Positions 21,801 through 31,807 of a stretch of DNA of 64,000 nucleotides are shown piece after piece. Source of the stretch: Sphaerolaimus hirsutus (Eukaryota > Nematoda > Chromadorea > Monhysterida > Sphaerolaimidae). The notes beneath the pieces were generated by a model. It worked only from the letters and a program-made list of their open reading frames with translations. It searched no databases and was not told the DNA's origin. Numbering within the stretch: the first letter of the stretch is position 1; every line of letters starts with the position of its first letter. Position numbers and translations under genes: made by a program. The stretch spans positions 8,944 through 72,943 of the forward strand of contig CAXIWS010000516.1 in the NCBI GenBank assembly GCA_964036195.1, given 5' to 3'.

Positions 21801-24800
21801 AAGTGTTTTTTTTTGGAGAACTTACCCATCGTTGGTCAGAACACACGTTAAGACTGATGATTGAGTGACGTTAGGGAAGGGTTTATGTGTATATACAGTT
21901 ATTAATGCCTAAAACCACATATACGTCTATGTAAATGCTTGATTTTTCTACGTCTGAGTATGCGGAATTTCTGAAAATTTCTGGCGAAATAATAGACCCC
22001 CCTCGAATAAACCCCCCCCCCCTCGAATTATCCCCCCCTCAAATTTTGCTGGCGAAATAATAAACCCCCTGGGGGTATTTCGAGGTAATACGGTACTGTA
22101 CTTTTGTCAAAGTACACGTATTTGTAAAATACTTGTTTTTACTCGCCCCTGATTACAGAAAAATGTAAAATACATTTTTACCTGTACTCATGATCTGAAA
22201 TACATTTTGTGTACACGTGTACTTTTCAAAATTACGCGCACAGGTGAGAACAGGTACTTTTTAAAGGTATATGTATATGTATTTACCCAGTACTCCAGTA
22301 GATGCATTTTTTAAGTAAATGTAAATACATTTTAACAACTGTGCGAGTCACAAGTCGAATTTGAACCCTTTTTGACAGGCATTCGACTGGGACGGGTCCT
22401 GTAGAGATCAGGAAGCCAAATTTGCGAACCACGATGGTGGCAGAAGGGCCTATGTTTGTGGGGTAAAAGCAGTGGAACAGGAGATTTTGTGCTGCCTATC
22501 TGTGTCCACTCAATTGACAAAGTATGTTTGCTTTGGGGGAAGGGTGGGTGAGAAAATATATAGCAGGGGTATCCTAGATTTTGACCCTCCAGGGGTTGGA
22601 TAGATAGCATATCGCTCCTCTGGAGGGATCGATAGCTGAAAACAATTTGGGCGGGGAAGGGGGTTGGGGGGGAGGGGGTTGCGGGAGTTCAATATATAGG
22701 TAGGTCTTTTCAAGGTGTAGAAGGAAGAAAAGGGCGAAGCATCAGTAAAAGTAGTCGATAAAATAGCTCAAAATAGGTATATGAAAACGTATAGGAATAA
22801 AATATAACTGAACAGAGACAGTTAGACGCATGGACTGGTGATTTTGAAAATCAAAAGCCATAAAAAGGTATGGAAATTAGCGATTACCGTATTATCTCGA
22901 AATACCCCCAGGGGGTTTATTATTTCGCCAGCAAAATTTGAGGGGGGATAATTCGAGGGGGGGGTTTATTCGAGGGGGGTCTATTATTTCGCGAGAAATT
23001 TTCGGTAATTCCCATACGTAGACGTAGAAAAGTCGAACAATTACGTGGATGTATATGTGTTTATAGGCATATATAACTGTATATACACGTAAACCTTTCC
23101 TAACGTCACTTAGCCATCACTTCTAACGTGTGTTCTGCTCTGCATTGTACAGATCACAAACTACGGTATTCGTCATGTACGTTCTCTTTACACTCAATTT
23201 TAGGGGGTTATTTCGAGGGGGGGGGGGGTAATTATTTCCTCAGCCGAATTTTAGGGGGTGTATTTCGAGGGGGGGTTAATTCAAGGGGGGATAATTCGAG
23301 GTAATACGGTATCAGCAAAAAATTTGCGTAACATTTCTCAAAAATTGCTCCAGATAGGTAGATAACTGACCGATTTGGGGGAGGAGAGGGGGGTTCAGGG
23401 GGAGATAGTAGCCAAAAAAATTGCGTCGGGGAGAGATAGATAGCTGGGCGGTTTGGGAACCCCTGCGGTATCGGGCAGGGATCTCGAATGGGGGGGGGGG
23501 TTGGGAGGGGGGTGATTTCTCCCACAGCTCTCTTTGAACCTGTTTGGTATATTGAAGTACAACAACAATATTCAATCTCACAGCTGCAAATGGCAACGAG
23601 TGGCTCACGTAGAAGATATCAAGTCACGCAGCAGAAACAGCATCATCGGTGACATACTTTTTGACCAGTGAGCACTTTCAAAGATACTTTTTGTTCTTGT
23701 CAATAACAGCTTCTATTTACTTCTATACTTCTGCCTTTTTTACACACTTTTTTACTCACCCCCTGAGTACAGAAAACGTAAAGTAATTTTTCTACTTTTA
23801 CTCATGAGTAAATGTGAGTAAAAACACTTTTTTACCGCGGAATGTCAAAGTGAGTATTTCGATAAATTTGACCCCAATTTTCACTAATTTTCATATTTTT
23901 TTTGCACTTTTTCACCTTCAAATTCATTTGTTCATGTGATGTTTTGCCTATATTTGAGCTTTTATTTGTTATTTATTATGTAGCCATTTCTGGCTGATTT
24001 TCCTTATCTTTAAAGACTTTTTCCTTCCTTCTATCCCTTGAAAAAGCTCATAGGTATAAAACGTATCTGAAATATGTTTTCTGTACTCATGTACGTTAAA
24101 AAGTATACGTCAAAGTAAGTAAAGGTATTTGTTTCATAGCAAACGTGAACATATCTACTCAGTACATGAGTATACGTATTTTTTGAGTAAACGTAAATAC
24201 ATCTTAACAACTATGGATGGCACCAAGCGCCATGCCAGTTTTCCAATCCCCATCACCAAGAGCGCTATGGCACTTTTACATCAGTACCTGGTGCCAATTC
24301 CAGACCCTGTAAAGTGTTAAGTAAAGTGTCAAATGTCATGTATTTGACACTTTACTTAACACTTCACAGGGTCTGGGATTGGCACCAGGTAGTGATGTAA
24401 AAGTGCCATGGCATAAATTTTACTGGGTCTGGGACTGCCCGTGCCAGCCACATGCCACTGCCCCTGCCCTGCAAAATTCCCACCCCGAACAAGCACCCCC
24501 TTCCCAGACATTCAACCGCAAACCCACCCCTGCCCATCCTAGTGGAAACGTGCAAGCCAGTTGAAAGCATCGAAGGCATCTCAGCTCAGGCGCCACTCCC
24601 AGACCCTGTAAAATGCCCTGTAAAATGTGAAATGTCATGCAAAGTGTCAAAAGTCACGTAAAATGCCCAGTAAAATGGCAAACGTTTGCCATTTTACCTT
24701 GCATTTTACATGACTTTTGACACTTTGCATGACATTTGACATTTTACAGGGCATTTTACAGGTTCTGGGACTGCCTGCAGGAATGTGAAGATTTGAAGCC

Positions 24801-25558
24801 TACAACGCCCGGACCAGAATCTGAATATGAGGATCAAGAAATCGACTGTAGTATATATAGCGGAGATGAATTGGCGGCTTGTTTGAGGGCGGAAAAGAGG
24901 CAGCAATGGCTCGATGAAGAGTACAGAAAGAAAAAGATCGCTGGTTTGTTTGATTTGTGTATTTTGTGTTGGCTGTTGGCCAATTATGGAAAATAATTAA
25001 AATGATATATAAAACGTTTACGGTTAGTGTTCGATAAAATAGAATACTGTATTTGCTTGTATAGTCCCCCCTTAAATAATTCCCCCCTGTAGAACGAGTG
25101 AGGAAATAATGACCCCCTTTAATTAATCCCCACTTATGAAATTTGATCAATTTGTTGTGCATAAATTTAACAACAATTACACTTTTTTACTAAATAAAGC
25201 ATATTTCGTGAGATGAGTTAGTATAATTATGCTTGAAAATTTTGACGAAAAAATAATTACCCCTCGAATAGTTCCCCCTTCCCTAAAAGAAAGCCTGACA
25301 AAAAAATTCCCCAGGAGAACGATTCAAGCAAATACTGTAAAATTTTCGTAATGAAATGCACCGAGAAATCGGCAATTTTATAGTGAAATACTTAATATTT
25401 TTTTTCAAGTCTTTTAAGTTTTTTTCAACAAATTTATGTGAATATAACCACGTTTTTAAGACCGTTAAACATTTGATGCAGGTACGGCTGTACGAGCAAC
25501 GGGAATTCTCTTGGCGAAAAATCTCCCGCCGAAGATTTGGCCGCCCGAAAGAAAATAA
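18895..25558 (+). CDS. Putative small secreted, Cys-containing protein; exons 18895-19065, ~19977-20147, 24781-24943, 25482-25558
   Basis: I do not recognise this protein. Exon 1 starts at ATG 18895 with a signal-peptide-like run (MLLYLVLINYLTIVYC) and ends in phase 0 at GTGAGT. Exon 2 ends in phase 0 at CAG/GTATGT; its acceptor is unsettled (TATTAG at 19976, or the CCGCCGAG of the abutting MITE). Exon 3 follows CTGCCTGCAG, encodes an acidic Pro/Glu-rich stretch and Cys pairs (ECEDL, DCSIY, AACLR), and leaves phase 1 at GTTTGT. Exon 4 follows GATGCAG, resumes the phase and stops at TAA 25556. The protein would be about 190 residues. Exon phases agreeing across four exons is the main support. 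Alternatively exons 2-4, or a shortened exon 1, belong to the 3.2-4.5 kb gene. The 4.6-kb intron 2 is almost entirely transposons. Confidence 0.5.
19306..19642. mobile_element. TACCGTATTTGCTTGAATA-family MITE in intron 1
   Basis: Ends TACCGAATTTGCTTGAATAA and TTCAAGCAAATACGGTA bound GGGGATTATTATTTC and GAGGGGGAATTATT blocks. The core is shared with 11840-12106. About 19090-19165 and 19690-19730 are G-run scraps of the same kind. Confidence 0.82.
19807..20001. mobile_element. TATACTC-GCGGAC family MITE abutting exon 2
   Basis: Inverted ends TATACTCGGCGGACCGCA and TCCGCCGAGTATA, with an interior (AATAAAATCTTGTGATAAAT) shared with 39508-39702. Its right end overlaps the start of the predicted exon 2 reading frame. 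Confidence 0.82.
20622..21834. mobile_element. hAT-like element, YAACGATGG family, AACACAGAAACTC-filled
   Basis: Ends CAACGATGG and CCATCGTTG; exact 8-bp duplication GTCAGAAC (20614-20621, 21835-21842). Arrays of AACACAGAAACTCA text lie inside each end. The middle holds a degraded TACCGTATT-type MITE (21009-21367), giving a three-level nest. Confidence 0.9.
21009..21367. repeat. Degraded TACCGTATT-family MITE, innermost of the nest
   Basis: Ends TACCATATTACCTCGAATTA and TTTCAAAGTAATACAGTA, with C-run text inside each. It is more diverged than its host copy. Confidence 0.7.
22096..22884. repeat. Mixed repeat scraps
   Basis: About 22100-22345 has alternating GTACACGTATTTGTAAAATAC text with an ACAACTGTG end. 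About 22563-22720 begins CAGGGGTATCCTAGATTTTG, one end of the family that is complete at 40609-41127. No gene was recognised. Confidence 0.5.
22885..23311. mobile_element. TACCGTATT-family MITE, uninterrupted 427-bp copy
   Basis: Ends TACCGTATTATCTCGAAATA and ATTCGAGGTAATACGGTA. The core contains CCTAACGTCACTTAGCC, AACGTGTGTTCTGC and GATCACAAACTACGG, which define the family and locate the insertion in its sister at 20448-22095. Confidence 0.87.
23312..24775. repeat. Intron 2 filler: poly-purine scraps and GACCCTGTAAA repeats
   Basis: About 23320-23520 is a 'gatagatagctgggcgg' scrap. About 23690-24215 repeats TTTTACTCATGAGTAAA-like text. 24300-24440 and 24600-24777 are two copies of a repeat with CCCAGACCCTGTAAA and TTTACAGGGTCTGGGACTGCC-like ends around an inverted GTGTCAAATGTCATG core. 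The second ends at the acceptor of exon 3. Confidence 0.6.
25045..25339. mobile_element. TACCGTATTTGCTTGAATA-family MITE in intron 3
   Basis: Ends TACTGTATTTGCTTGTATAG and TTCAAGCAAATACTGTA, diverged from the consensus at two positions, with CCCCCTTTAATTAATCCCC-type interior. Confidence 0.78.
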
Positions 25559-25645
25559 TGGTAATGATAATGGAAAAAAGCATAATGAAATGGGTGTGAA
25601 ATGCTTAAAAACAATATATTTACCTATTTCAATTACTTTTACACA

Positions 25646-26095
25646 TACCGTAAATGCTCCAATAAGGCGACTGTCGGTTTATTGTTTTCAGCACATTTTT
25701 GGGGGTCGCATTATTGGAGGGGTCGCTTTATTGGAGAGGGTTGCATTGTATTTTTCAACACCTCAACAACTTAACTGTTCATTTAACTCGTATGAGCATG
25801 GCATCGTAAAGCAATATTGTACAGCAATAATCACCACAAAGTCACAAAATTTGCTAAATTTGGGGTAAAGTTTGCCGAATTAGCAGCGTCCGACCATTGC
25901 GACATCATTTTCAACGTCCGTTTCTTGTTTTTTATTCTTCTTGGGGGTCGCATTATTGGAGGGGGTCGGATTATTGGAGGGGGTCGGATTTTTGGAGAAG
26001 GTCGCTTTAATCTTACACAACGTGCCAAAGGGGGTCGTACTATTGGAGAGGTCGCTTTATTGGAGGGGGGTCGTCCTAATAGAGCATTTACGGTA
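25646..26095. mobile_element. TACCGTAAATGCTC-family MITE
   Basis: Inverted ends TACCGTAAATGCTCCAATA and TATTAGGACC...AGAGCATTTACGGTA-type enclose repeated GGGGGTCGCATTATTGGAG. It has the TACCG start of the TACCGTATT group with a different terminal word. It lies just downstream of the predicted stop at 25556. Confidence 0.8.
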
Positions 26096-26196
26096 ACATT
26101 ATACCGAAGATATTGCCGTCGTTTTTGGCAGGATAAAATTGTGCACCCAATACGTGATGTTCTTCATCGATTTGTTGTTATAAAGTGCCTACCTAC

Positions 26197-27447
26197 TAAC
26201 GATGGCAAAAAAAGATTCGAAAATTCGAAAACATTTTCGAATTTTCGAATTTTTCCGGAATTTTCGAATTTTTATTTCACCTCTAGAAAAAACACTTAAA
26301 AATCGATTTATTTTTCAAAAAATTCGAAAATTCTAAAATTCAAAAATTCAAAAATACTTTTCGAATTTTTCAGGCAATTCAAGGCACTCTTAAGTTCAAC
26401 GTACTAAATACAACGACAATTGATACGCGATGCTTATGCAAAAGCGAAACAAAACAGAAAAAACGTCCAAAAACGTTGAAATGTAAACTGCCCTGTAAAA
26501 TGTGAAATTTCATGCAAAGTGTCAAAAGTTATGAAAATGCCATGGAAAAATGGCAAACATATTTGCCATTTTCCACAGCATTTCCATGACTTTAGACACT
26601 TTGCATAACATTTAACATTTCACAGAGCATTTTACAGGTGTCTGGGACTGCACATAGGAACTGCACATATTTATAAGTAAAAGAGATGTGATCAAAGATA
26701 TACTCCAGCGACATTACACTTTACAATGAAACCTACCATATCCCATCTGAATAAAATAACAAACATAAAATTTTTTCATCATATTAATTAAATTGCTTTG
26801 ATAAATTCATTAATTCTTTAATTTTTTCAGATGGATCATGGTAGATTTCATTGTAGGTGTAATGTCGCTGGAGTATAAGAGTGGTTTTGAGTATTGGTTT
26901 GAGAAGTACCCATATTTCATGCAGTTAGCACTGTATGCACTGAGTACGCTCAGTGTGCTATACTTGGGCGACATTACACCCTACATTTTTCTGGTGCTAA
27001 CACTCCATCATGACGTCATAACCGCAGTCCGCAGTGAACTTACGGCTGACTGAACTGGTTCGGAGTCAGGATGAAATGGAGTGGAGTGGTGAATCAGTTC
27101 AAAAGTTTTCAGTTGGCTGTCTGCCAGCAAAAGATATAAATCATATCTATTTGTAGATTAGCATGTCTGCTGAGTATAGTCACTTCCAAAACAGTCCAAA
27201 TTCTGTGTTTAAAGCTTCAGATTCAATATTTTTCCAAAAAAAATTGAAAATTATTTGCAAAAAAAATTGAAAAATAGCCAAAAAAATTCGAAAATTGCCA
27301 AAAAAGATTCAAAAATTCGAAAATTCGAAAATTAAATTCGAAATTCGAAAATTAATTACAGGAAAAATTCGAAAATTCGAAAATTCATTTTGGAAAAAAA
27401 ACACTTAAAAATTTAAATACTTTTTTTTGGAGGGTTTGCCATCGTTA
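26197..27447. mobile_element. hAT-like element, YAACGATGG family, 1.25 kb with nested repeats
   Basis: Ends TAACGATGGCAAAAAAAG and TTTGCCATCGTTA; exact 8-bp duplication CTACCTAC (26189-26196, 27448-27455). Arrays of AAAAATTCGAAAATTCG lie at both ends, as in 1157-1717. Nested inside are a GTGTCAAAAGTTATG repeat (about 26490-26650) and a TATACTC MITE (26699-26877). Confidence 0.9.
26699..26877. mobile_element. TATACTCCAGCGACATTACAC MITE (179 bp)
   Basis: Inverted ends TATACTCCAGCGACATTACA and TGTAATGTCGCTGGAGTATA; inner text CCATATCCCATCTGAATAAA recurs at 35175-35245 in PGK intron 1 as a one-ended fragment. Confidence 0.82.
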
Positions 27448-27455
27448 CTACCTAC

Positions 27456-28235
27456 ACATACTACCATATTTCCTCGAAATACCCCCAGGGGGTTTATTAT
27501 TTCGCCAGCAAATTTTGCGGGAGGGGGGGGGGGGGTGGCTATTATTCGAGGGCGTCTATTATTCCACCAGAAAGGGCGTCTATTATTCCACCAGGCGTCT
27601 ATTATTCCAGATAAATACTCAGACGTAGACAAATCTTGAAGAATGATGCAAAAAAGTGTCTACCTAAGTGTAAATAATAATAAACGCTGTCCTAACGTTA
27701 CAGTCATTGATTATAACGTGTGTTCTGCATTACACAGATCACAAACACTGTTCAAATGAAAAATGTCAGAAAAATATTGGTGAACAAAATAGAACGGTAG
27801 AACCTCCAATAGAACGGCACCTCTAATAGAACGGCAGGTAAAAAAGTTGACGAAAACAAAATAATGGCGGTTTTCTATTACAAGAAATACGGTAGTGTTC
27901 TAACAAAATTCCCAAAACCAAAATATGGAAAACTCAAGTGAGCTTTACTGGGAGTTTACTAGAATAAGTTTTAAAAACTCGCCATCAGTAGTAGTTGACA
28001 AATACTTCATTCTGGTGAACTCAAATACCTACATTCGAAGCTGGAAACATTTCGAAACATTTTTCAAAATTTTGGAAGAATACTAGTGGTGTAAGGCCAA
28101 TCGTTGCATTCGATCAACATAATGCATAAAACACTGTAAATATGAATCTAAAATAAACACAATAAACGAAAAAATACACTCATTTACACAACACTCAATA
28201 CGCATGAACCAATAGGTAGCATGATATGTAATAAT
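27456..28235. repeat. Partial MITEs in intergenic DNA
   Basis: 27462 starts a TACCATATTTCCTCGAAATA copy of the TACCGTATT group. About 27790-27900 is the right end of the ATAGAACGGCACCTC family, ending AGAAATACGGTA. No gene was recognised between here and the next element. Confidence 0.6.
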
Positions 28236-28481
28236 TAGTGATGTAAAAGCGCCATGGCGCTGGCGCTTAGCGCTAGCGCCAAAGCGAAAAGCGCCATGGC
28301 GCTTTTGGCGCTTGGCGCTATTTTGCTGTGGCGCCATTGGCGCTTGGCGCCATGCCCATGAAAAGCGCCATGGCGCTTTTGGCGCTTGTTGCTATTTTTG
28401 ACTGGCGCCGGGAACAAAAAGCGCTAGCGCCAAAACAAAAAGCGCCATGGCGCCAAAGTTCAGGCGCTTTTCACATCACTA
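28236..28481. mobile_element. Compact GGCGCC-box hAT-like MITE (246 bp)
   Basis: Ends TAGTGATGTAAAAGCGCC and GGCGCTTTTCACATCACTA with 7/8 matching flanks (GTAATAAT 28228-28235, GTAAAAAT 28482-28489). The entire body is GGCGCC/GGCGCT boxes, so it is the family stripped to ends plus array. Confidence 0.85.
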
Positions 28482-28565
28482 GTAAAAATTATACCCAAGG
28501 TATTTATGTACTTTATGTCGCATCACACACATAACACTACACCATTTTTTTAACCAGTATAACTT

Positions 28566-29225
28566 TTATAAAAAAGAGAGCCGTGTTTCGACTGTGATCC
28601 TATACACGGGCTAGCACCCTACCCAGTGTCGTCAGTAGGATAGTAGGGTGCCACTCTTTTACATTACCAAATATTTTACCACTGAAAACTACCACCAAGA
28701 AAACCATACCTACCGCACGCTTTCTTTTCCTTCGCTTGCCATCCTGTTTTCCATTCTTGCCAGCGCCTGGCATTTTGCCAACTGCAGCGAGCCAAAACAC
28801 GACAAATGGCGGTTTCGCTGTAGAAAATGTAGCTAGGGTAGCGAATATATTGACCCTGTGTGAGAACAGGTGAACGTGAATGTTATCAAACAGTAAAAAC
28901 CACCAAATTGGGGCACGGATCATTTTTCTTTTTATTTTCAGACATAAGTATCTAGTAATTTAAAACCTCGTTTGTTAATTTACGTGCAGAGACGGGGTCC
29001 ACAACCCCCAGTGGGAAGGTTAAAACAGGGAACGAGGTAAATATTCTATTTAGTACCTGTTTTAGGCGGAGTCGCCCAAATTTATTTTTCTCAAATTCCA
29101 GACAAAGGTTACGGCATTGGGAAATGACGCCACCTCTGCTGGAAATAATACGTAAGTACCTAAGAATTTGACCATAGAACACTGCATATCCTAAGTTGTG
29201 TGAAACACAAGAGTCGGCATGCAGT
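28566..29225 (-). repeat. 3' pseudo-LTR of the Penelope-like element (660 bp)
   Basis: It matches 33395-34054 at a fixed offset of 4829 bp. It includes the last 91 codons of the RT ORF, the 3' untranslated part and the hammerhead-like motif near its outer end. Confidence 0.95.
28581..28651 (-). ncRNA. Hammerhead-like ribozyme motif, copy 1
   Basis: On the minus strand the core boxes are CTGACGA (28635-28629) and GAAA (28589-28586), with a predicted GTA cleavage triplet ending at 28603. Stem I is ATCCTA (28641-28636) with TAGGAT (28602-28597). Stem II is ACTG with CAGT. Stem III is CCGTGT (28609-28604) with ACACGG (28586-28581). A 9-bp helix GCACCCTAC/GTAGGGTGC (28651-28643 with 28622-28614) closes the first loop. 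Strand order differs from a normal hammerhead and the first stem II pair is C/C. Hammerheads are known in PLE pseudo-LTRs; activity here is inferred. Confidence 0.55.
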
Positions 29226-31807
29226 GCCCTGTTTACCTTAAAATTAAAATCTTTTCTTTTGTCATACAATCCAAAGGTAACCGGGTCACCTTTGAAAATA
29301 TTTAAATCCAAAAACGGGGCACACGCTTCACTGTCAACACTCGTTTTGTTGAGTGTCAAGGCTGCAGGATAGATGTTTTTGGCTAAATCCAGAAAGTTTT
29401 CACAATTGACAACCAAGATGTCATCTACATATCTAAAAACACCATAGAAACTTTGACCACCACACTTTCTACCTTCATTTTTGACAAACTGATATTCAAA
29501 CATTGCTAATACTGCTATGGCCACACTACTGGAGTGCGCACCACCTTGTGGTACACCATTTACTTGCTGAAACATATTACCTCCAAAACAAACATAAGTT
29601 TCTAGAATACTATCTCTTATCAGAGTTTTAATTTCATCTTTCTCCAGAAAAATAAAAGACTCTGACAATTTAACTGTTTGTTTTAATGAAACAAATTTGT
29701 GCGAAATGCACAAATACTTTTTATTCATACACAAGTCAACCAATTTATCAAGCATTCTAAAAATGTCAGCGAAAGGCAAACTCGGGAACAGGTTCGAAAA
29801 ATCAGCTGTCACAATTGAGCGTACTGGCTCACTCATATTTTTCAACTGGTCAATTATTTCACTACTGTTTTTAACCACCCAAAAATGCGACATACCAGAT
29901 TGCTCTCTGGCAGTGTCACAATAACCTTCTAATCTCCTGATTAGAAAGTCCAGAATTCTATGCACCAGTTGACATATGGGTTTTGTGCTTGATTTAGAGG
30001 CGCCTGCAATAAACCTCATTTTGTACGGATTTTTGTGTAACTTAGGGTTGGCAAAAATTACTGGTATTACATCAGATGCATTTGACACATTGTATTTATA
30101 ACTTCCAACCAACTGTCGATGCTCTAGGAAAAGTTTATCCTGCACCTCTACTAAATTACCCAGTGGTTGGTAGGTACCATTGCCACTTACTTGTAAAGTA
30201 CCCCCTGAAAATGTGACACCCAGCTCGGCACACATTTGGAGCGTGTACCACTTTTTGCACATAACCACATAGTTGCCAGCTGCCTTATCAGCCGGTGCAA
30301 TAATGTAGTTTTTCTGTATTTCCTTCAAACCAGATACACTATAGCGATATTTAGGTACATTTAAATCAATTTTTGACAGACGCACAATCGCCCTATCAAT
30401 AGCTTCACTTATGGGAAGTATCCAATCCGCACGGGATAGATTACTTCCACTTTTTTTGTTTAACTTTTCACCTAAAACTCGAAACCCAGCCACCAGGCTG
30501 GTTCTACAGTGACCCCAGTTAATTACCTTAGGCAGACGGAATTTACTACCACATTTTAAAATAGAAAGCAAACCTTCATCTTCAAAAAACTTTAAGTCAC
30601 CTGTGATAATATGACCAGCCGGTGGATAAACGTAGGCCGATCCAAGGCAGTCACAATCACCATCCAAAATCTCACACATCTCCTGACGCAGTAAACTGCA
30701 AAGAAATGTGTTGTAATTAAAAACTTTTCTGGCGAAGGGTGGTTCATATTTATAGCATATTCGTGAATTTCTGAGCAGAACTTTTTGTTCAGCGTTTAGC
30801 TGTCCCAGACACCCACTTGCTCTCAAAAGCCTCCTAACATTAAGGTAATCCATGCCCTTATTTGGATATTCAAAAGACACCGTGATCTCTACCTTATTGG
30901 TTTTTGTTTTCTCCTTTTTTGAAACTTTTGCAAAGTAAAAACACCTCACAAACTTGAAAAATTCGCACTCCACACCCATATTGAAATAGGTACCAATTGC
31001 ATCAATAACTAACTTTATATTTTTATCACTGAGCTGCGATAGCTCCGCATACCACGTCCTGAAGCGCTTGGAACAGTTCCATTTCGTCAGTCGACGCAGC
31101 CCTGAAATGTACATGTCTGTGTCAAGGTCCGTAGACCCACGAGCACGCTTTTTAACAACACTTTTAACACCATGGGGGCGCGCCAACCGAGGAACTGGTT
31201 TGGAGAAATATGGGAAATTATCCCCACGCAACAACACCGAAAAAGTTTTTCGATGTACTAGTCCCACACCTTTAACCTTGTGATTTAGGCCTAACGGCCA
31301 GGCCGTATTTAAAACCCTAATCCAATGTGATTCACGCTCAGTCAGCAAATTTTTGAAATTGCTGCCTGTAACGTGCTCCACATGGTCAATTATTTGCCAA
31401 CAAAGGTTACTAATACCACAGAATTTGAAATGCTTATAAACCAGCGAACCAGTTCCTTTTTTGGCTGCCGCCATGTGTTCCTTCATTCTAATACAAAAAC
31501 TACGTTTAGTCTCGCCGACATATTGCATTCGGCATTTCAAACATGTGATCAAATAGACCACACCTTTTACACTACAGTCTAAGTGACTAGAAAAGTTGGA
31601 CACAAAGCGTTTTCCAGTGATACTACTTTTGAAGGTATTTGAGGTAGGTACTCTGTTGCATGCAGTGCAATCTAATTTATCACATGCTTCATAATTTTCC
31701 CCGGACCTAGAATCGTCCCAACTGAAAGTCAAATCCGAGTGATTGTATTTTAACGCCAAAACCGACCTATCCACACACAATTTTTCATTTGGGGAATTGT
31801 TGGCTGC
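28952..31807 (-). CDS. ORF2: GIY-YIG endonuclease plus reverse transcriptase of the Penelope-like element
   Basis: About 942 residues counted from a TTG at 31780; there is no ATG between that point and the in-frame TAA at 31810-31808. In order: a Cys cluster (C33, C38, C41); GIY-YIG nuclease about 72-160 (VVYLI, YVGET, Arg in KRSFCIRMKEH, Glu in LLTERESHWI); a long linker; and RT with NPKLHKNPYKMRFIAG (fingers), TADFSNLFPSLP (motif A, Asp about 660), NGVPQGGAHSSS (motif B) and FRYVDDILVVN (motif C, YVDD at nt 29431-29420). It would nick target DNA and copy the element RNA. An ATG in the same frame at 31906-31904 lies upstream of the TAA, so the true start, a nonsense mutation or an intron remains open. 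All RT catalytic residues seen are intact. Confidence 0.9.
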   Translation of the reverse strand, partial: AANNSPNEKLCVDRSVLALKYNHSDLTFSWDDSRSGENYEACDKLDCTACNRVPTSNTFKSSITGKRFVSNFSSHLDCSVKGVVYLITCLKCRMQYVGETKRSFCIRMKEHMAAAKKGTGSLVYKHFKFCGISNLCWQIIDHVEHVTGSNFKNLLTERESHWIRVLNTAWPLGLNHKVKGVGLVHRKTFSVLLRGDNFPYFSKPVPRLARPHGVKSVVKKRARGSTDLDTDMYISGLRRLTKWNCSKRFRTWYAELSQLSDKNIKLVIDAIGTYFNMGVECEFFKFVRCFYFAKVSKKEKTKTNKVEITVSFEYPNKGMDYLNVRRLLRASGCLGQLNAEQKVLLRNSRICYKYEPPFARKVFNYNTFLCSLLRQEMCEILDGDCDCLGSAYVYPPAGHIITGDLKFFEDEGLLSILKCGSKFRLPKVINWGHCRTSLVAGFRVLGEKLNKKSGSNLSRADWILPISEAIDRAIVRLSKIDLNVPKYRYSVSGLKEIQKNYIIAPADKAAGNYVVMCKKWYTLQMCAELGVTFSGGTLQVSGNGTYQPLGNLVEVQDKLFLEHRQLVGSYKYNVSNASDVIPVIFANPKLHKNPYKMRFIAGASKSSTKPICQLVHRILDFLIRRLEGYCDTAREQSGMSHFWVVKNSSEIIDQLKNMSEPVRSIVTADFSNLFPSLPFADIFRMLDKLVDLCMNKKYLCISHKFVSLKQTVKLSESFIFLEKDEIKTLIRDSILETYVCFGGNMFQQVNGVPQGGAHSSSVAIAVLAMFEYQFVKNEGRKCGGQSFYGVFRYVDDILVVNCENFLDLAKNIYPAALTLNKTSVDSEACAPFLDLNIFKGDPVTFGLYDKRKDFNFKVNRALHADSCVSHNLGYAVFYGQILRYLRIISSRGGVISQCRNLCLEFEKNKFGRLRLKQVLNRIFTSFPVLTFPLGVVDPVSARKLTNEVLNY

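Larger units (their letters stand above)
20448..22095. mobile_element. TACCGTATT-family MITE carrying a hAT-like insertion
   Basis: Ends TACCGTATTACCTCGAA and TTCGAGGTAATACGGTA. The sister copy at 22885-23311 shows the uninterrupted core. Here the core is split at GTCAGAAC by the 1.2-kb element 20622-21834. Confidence 0.85.

Noticed and set aside
22332-23608. Pro-rich frames on the minus strand
   Set aside because: They are translations of C/G-run repeat text ('ggggttgggggggag'); no splice or family support.
25356-25868. 170-codon ATG-initiated frame
   Set aside because: It spans the acceptor at 25481 in a different phase from exon 24781-24943 and then reads into a MITE. The phase-consistent frame stops at 25556.
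28600-28923. 107-codon frame (and its copy at 33429-33752) as a third retroelement protein
   Set aside because: It is within the pseudo-LTR, overlaps the ribozyme-like motif, and is on the 3' untranslated side of the RT ORF. No start context or domain supports it.
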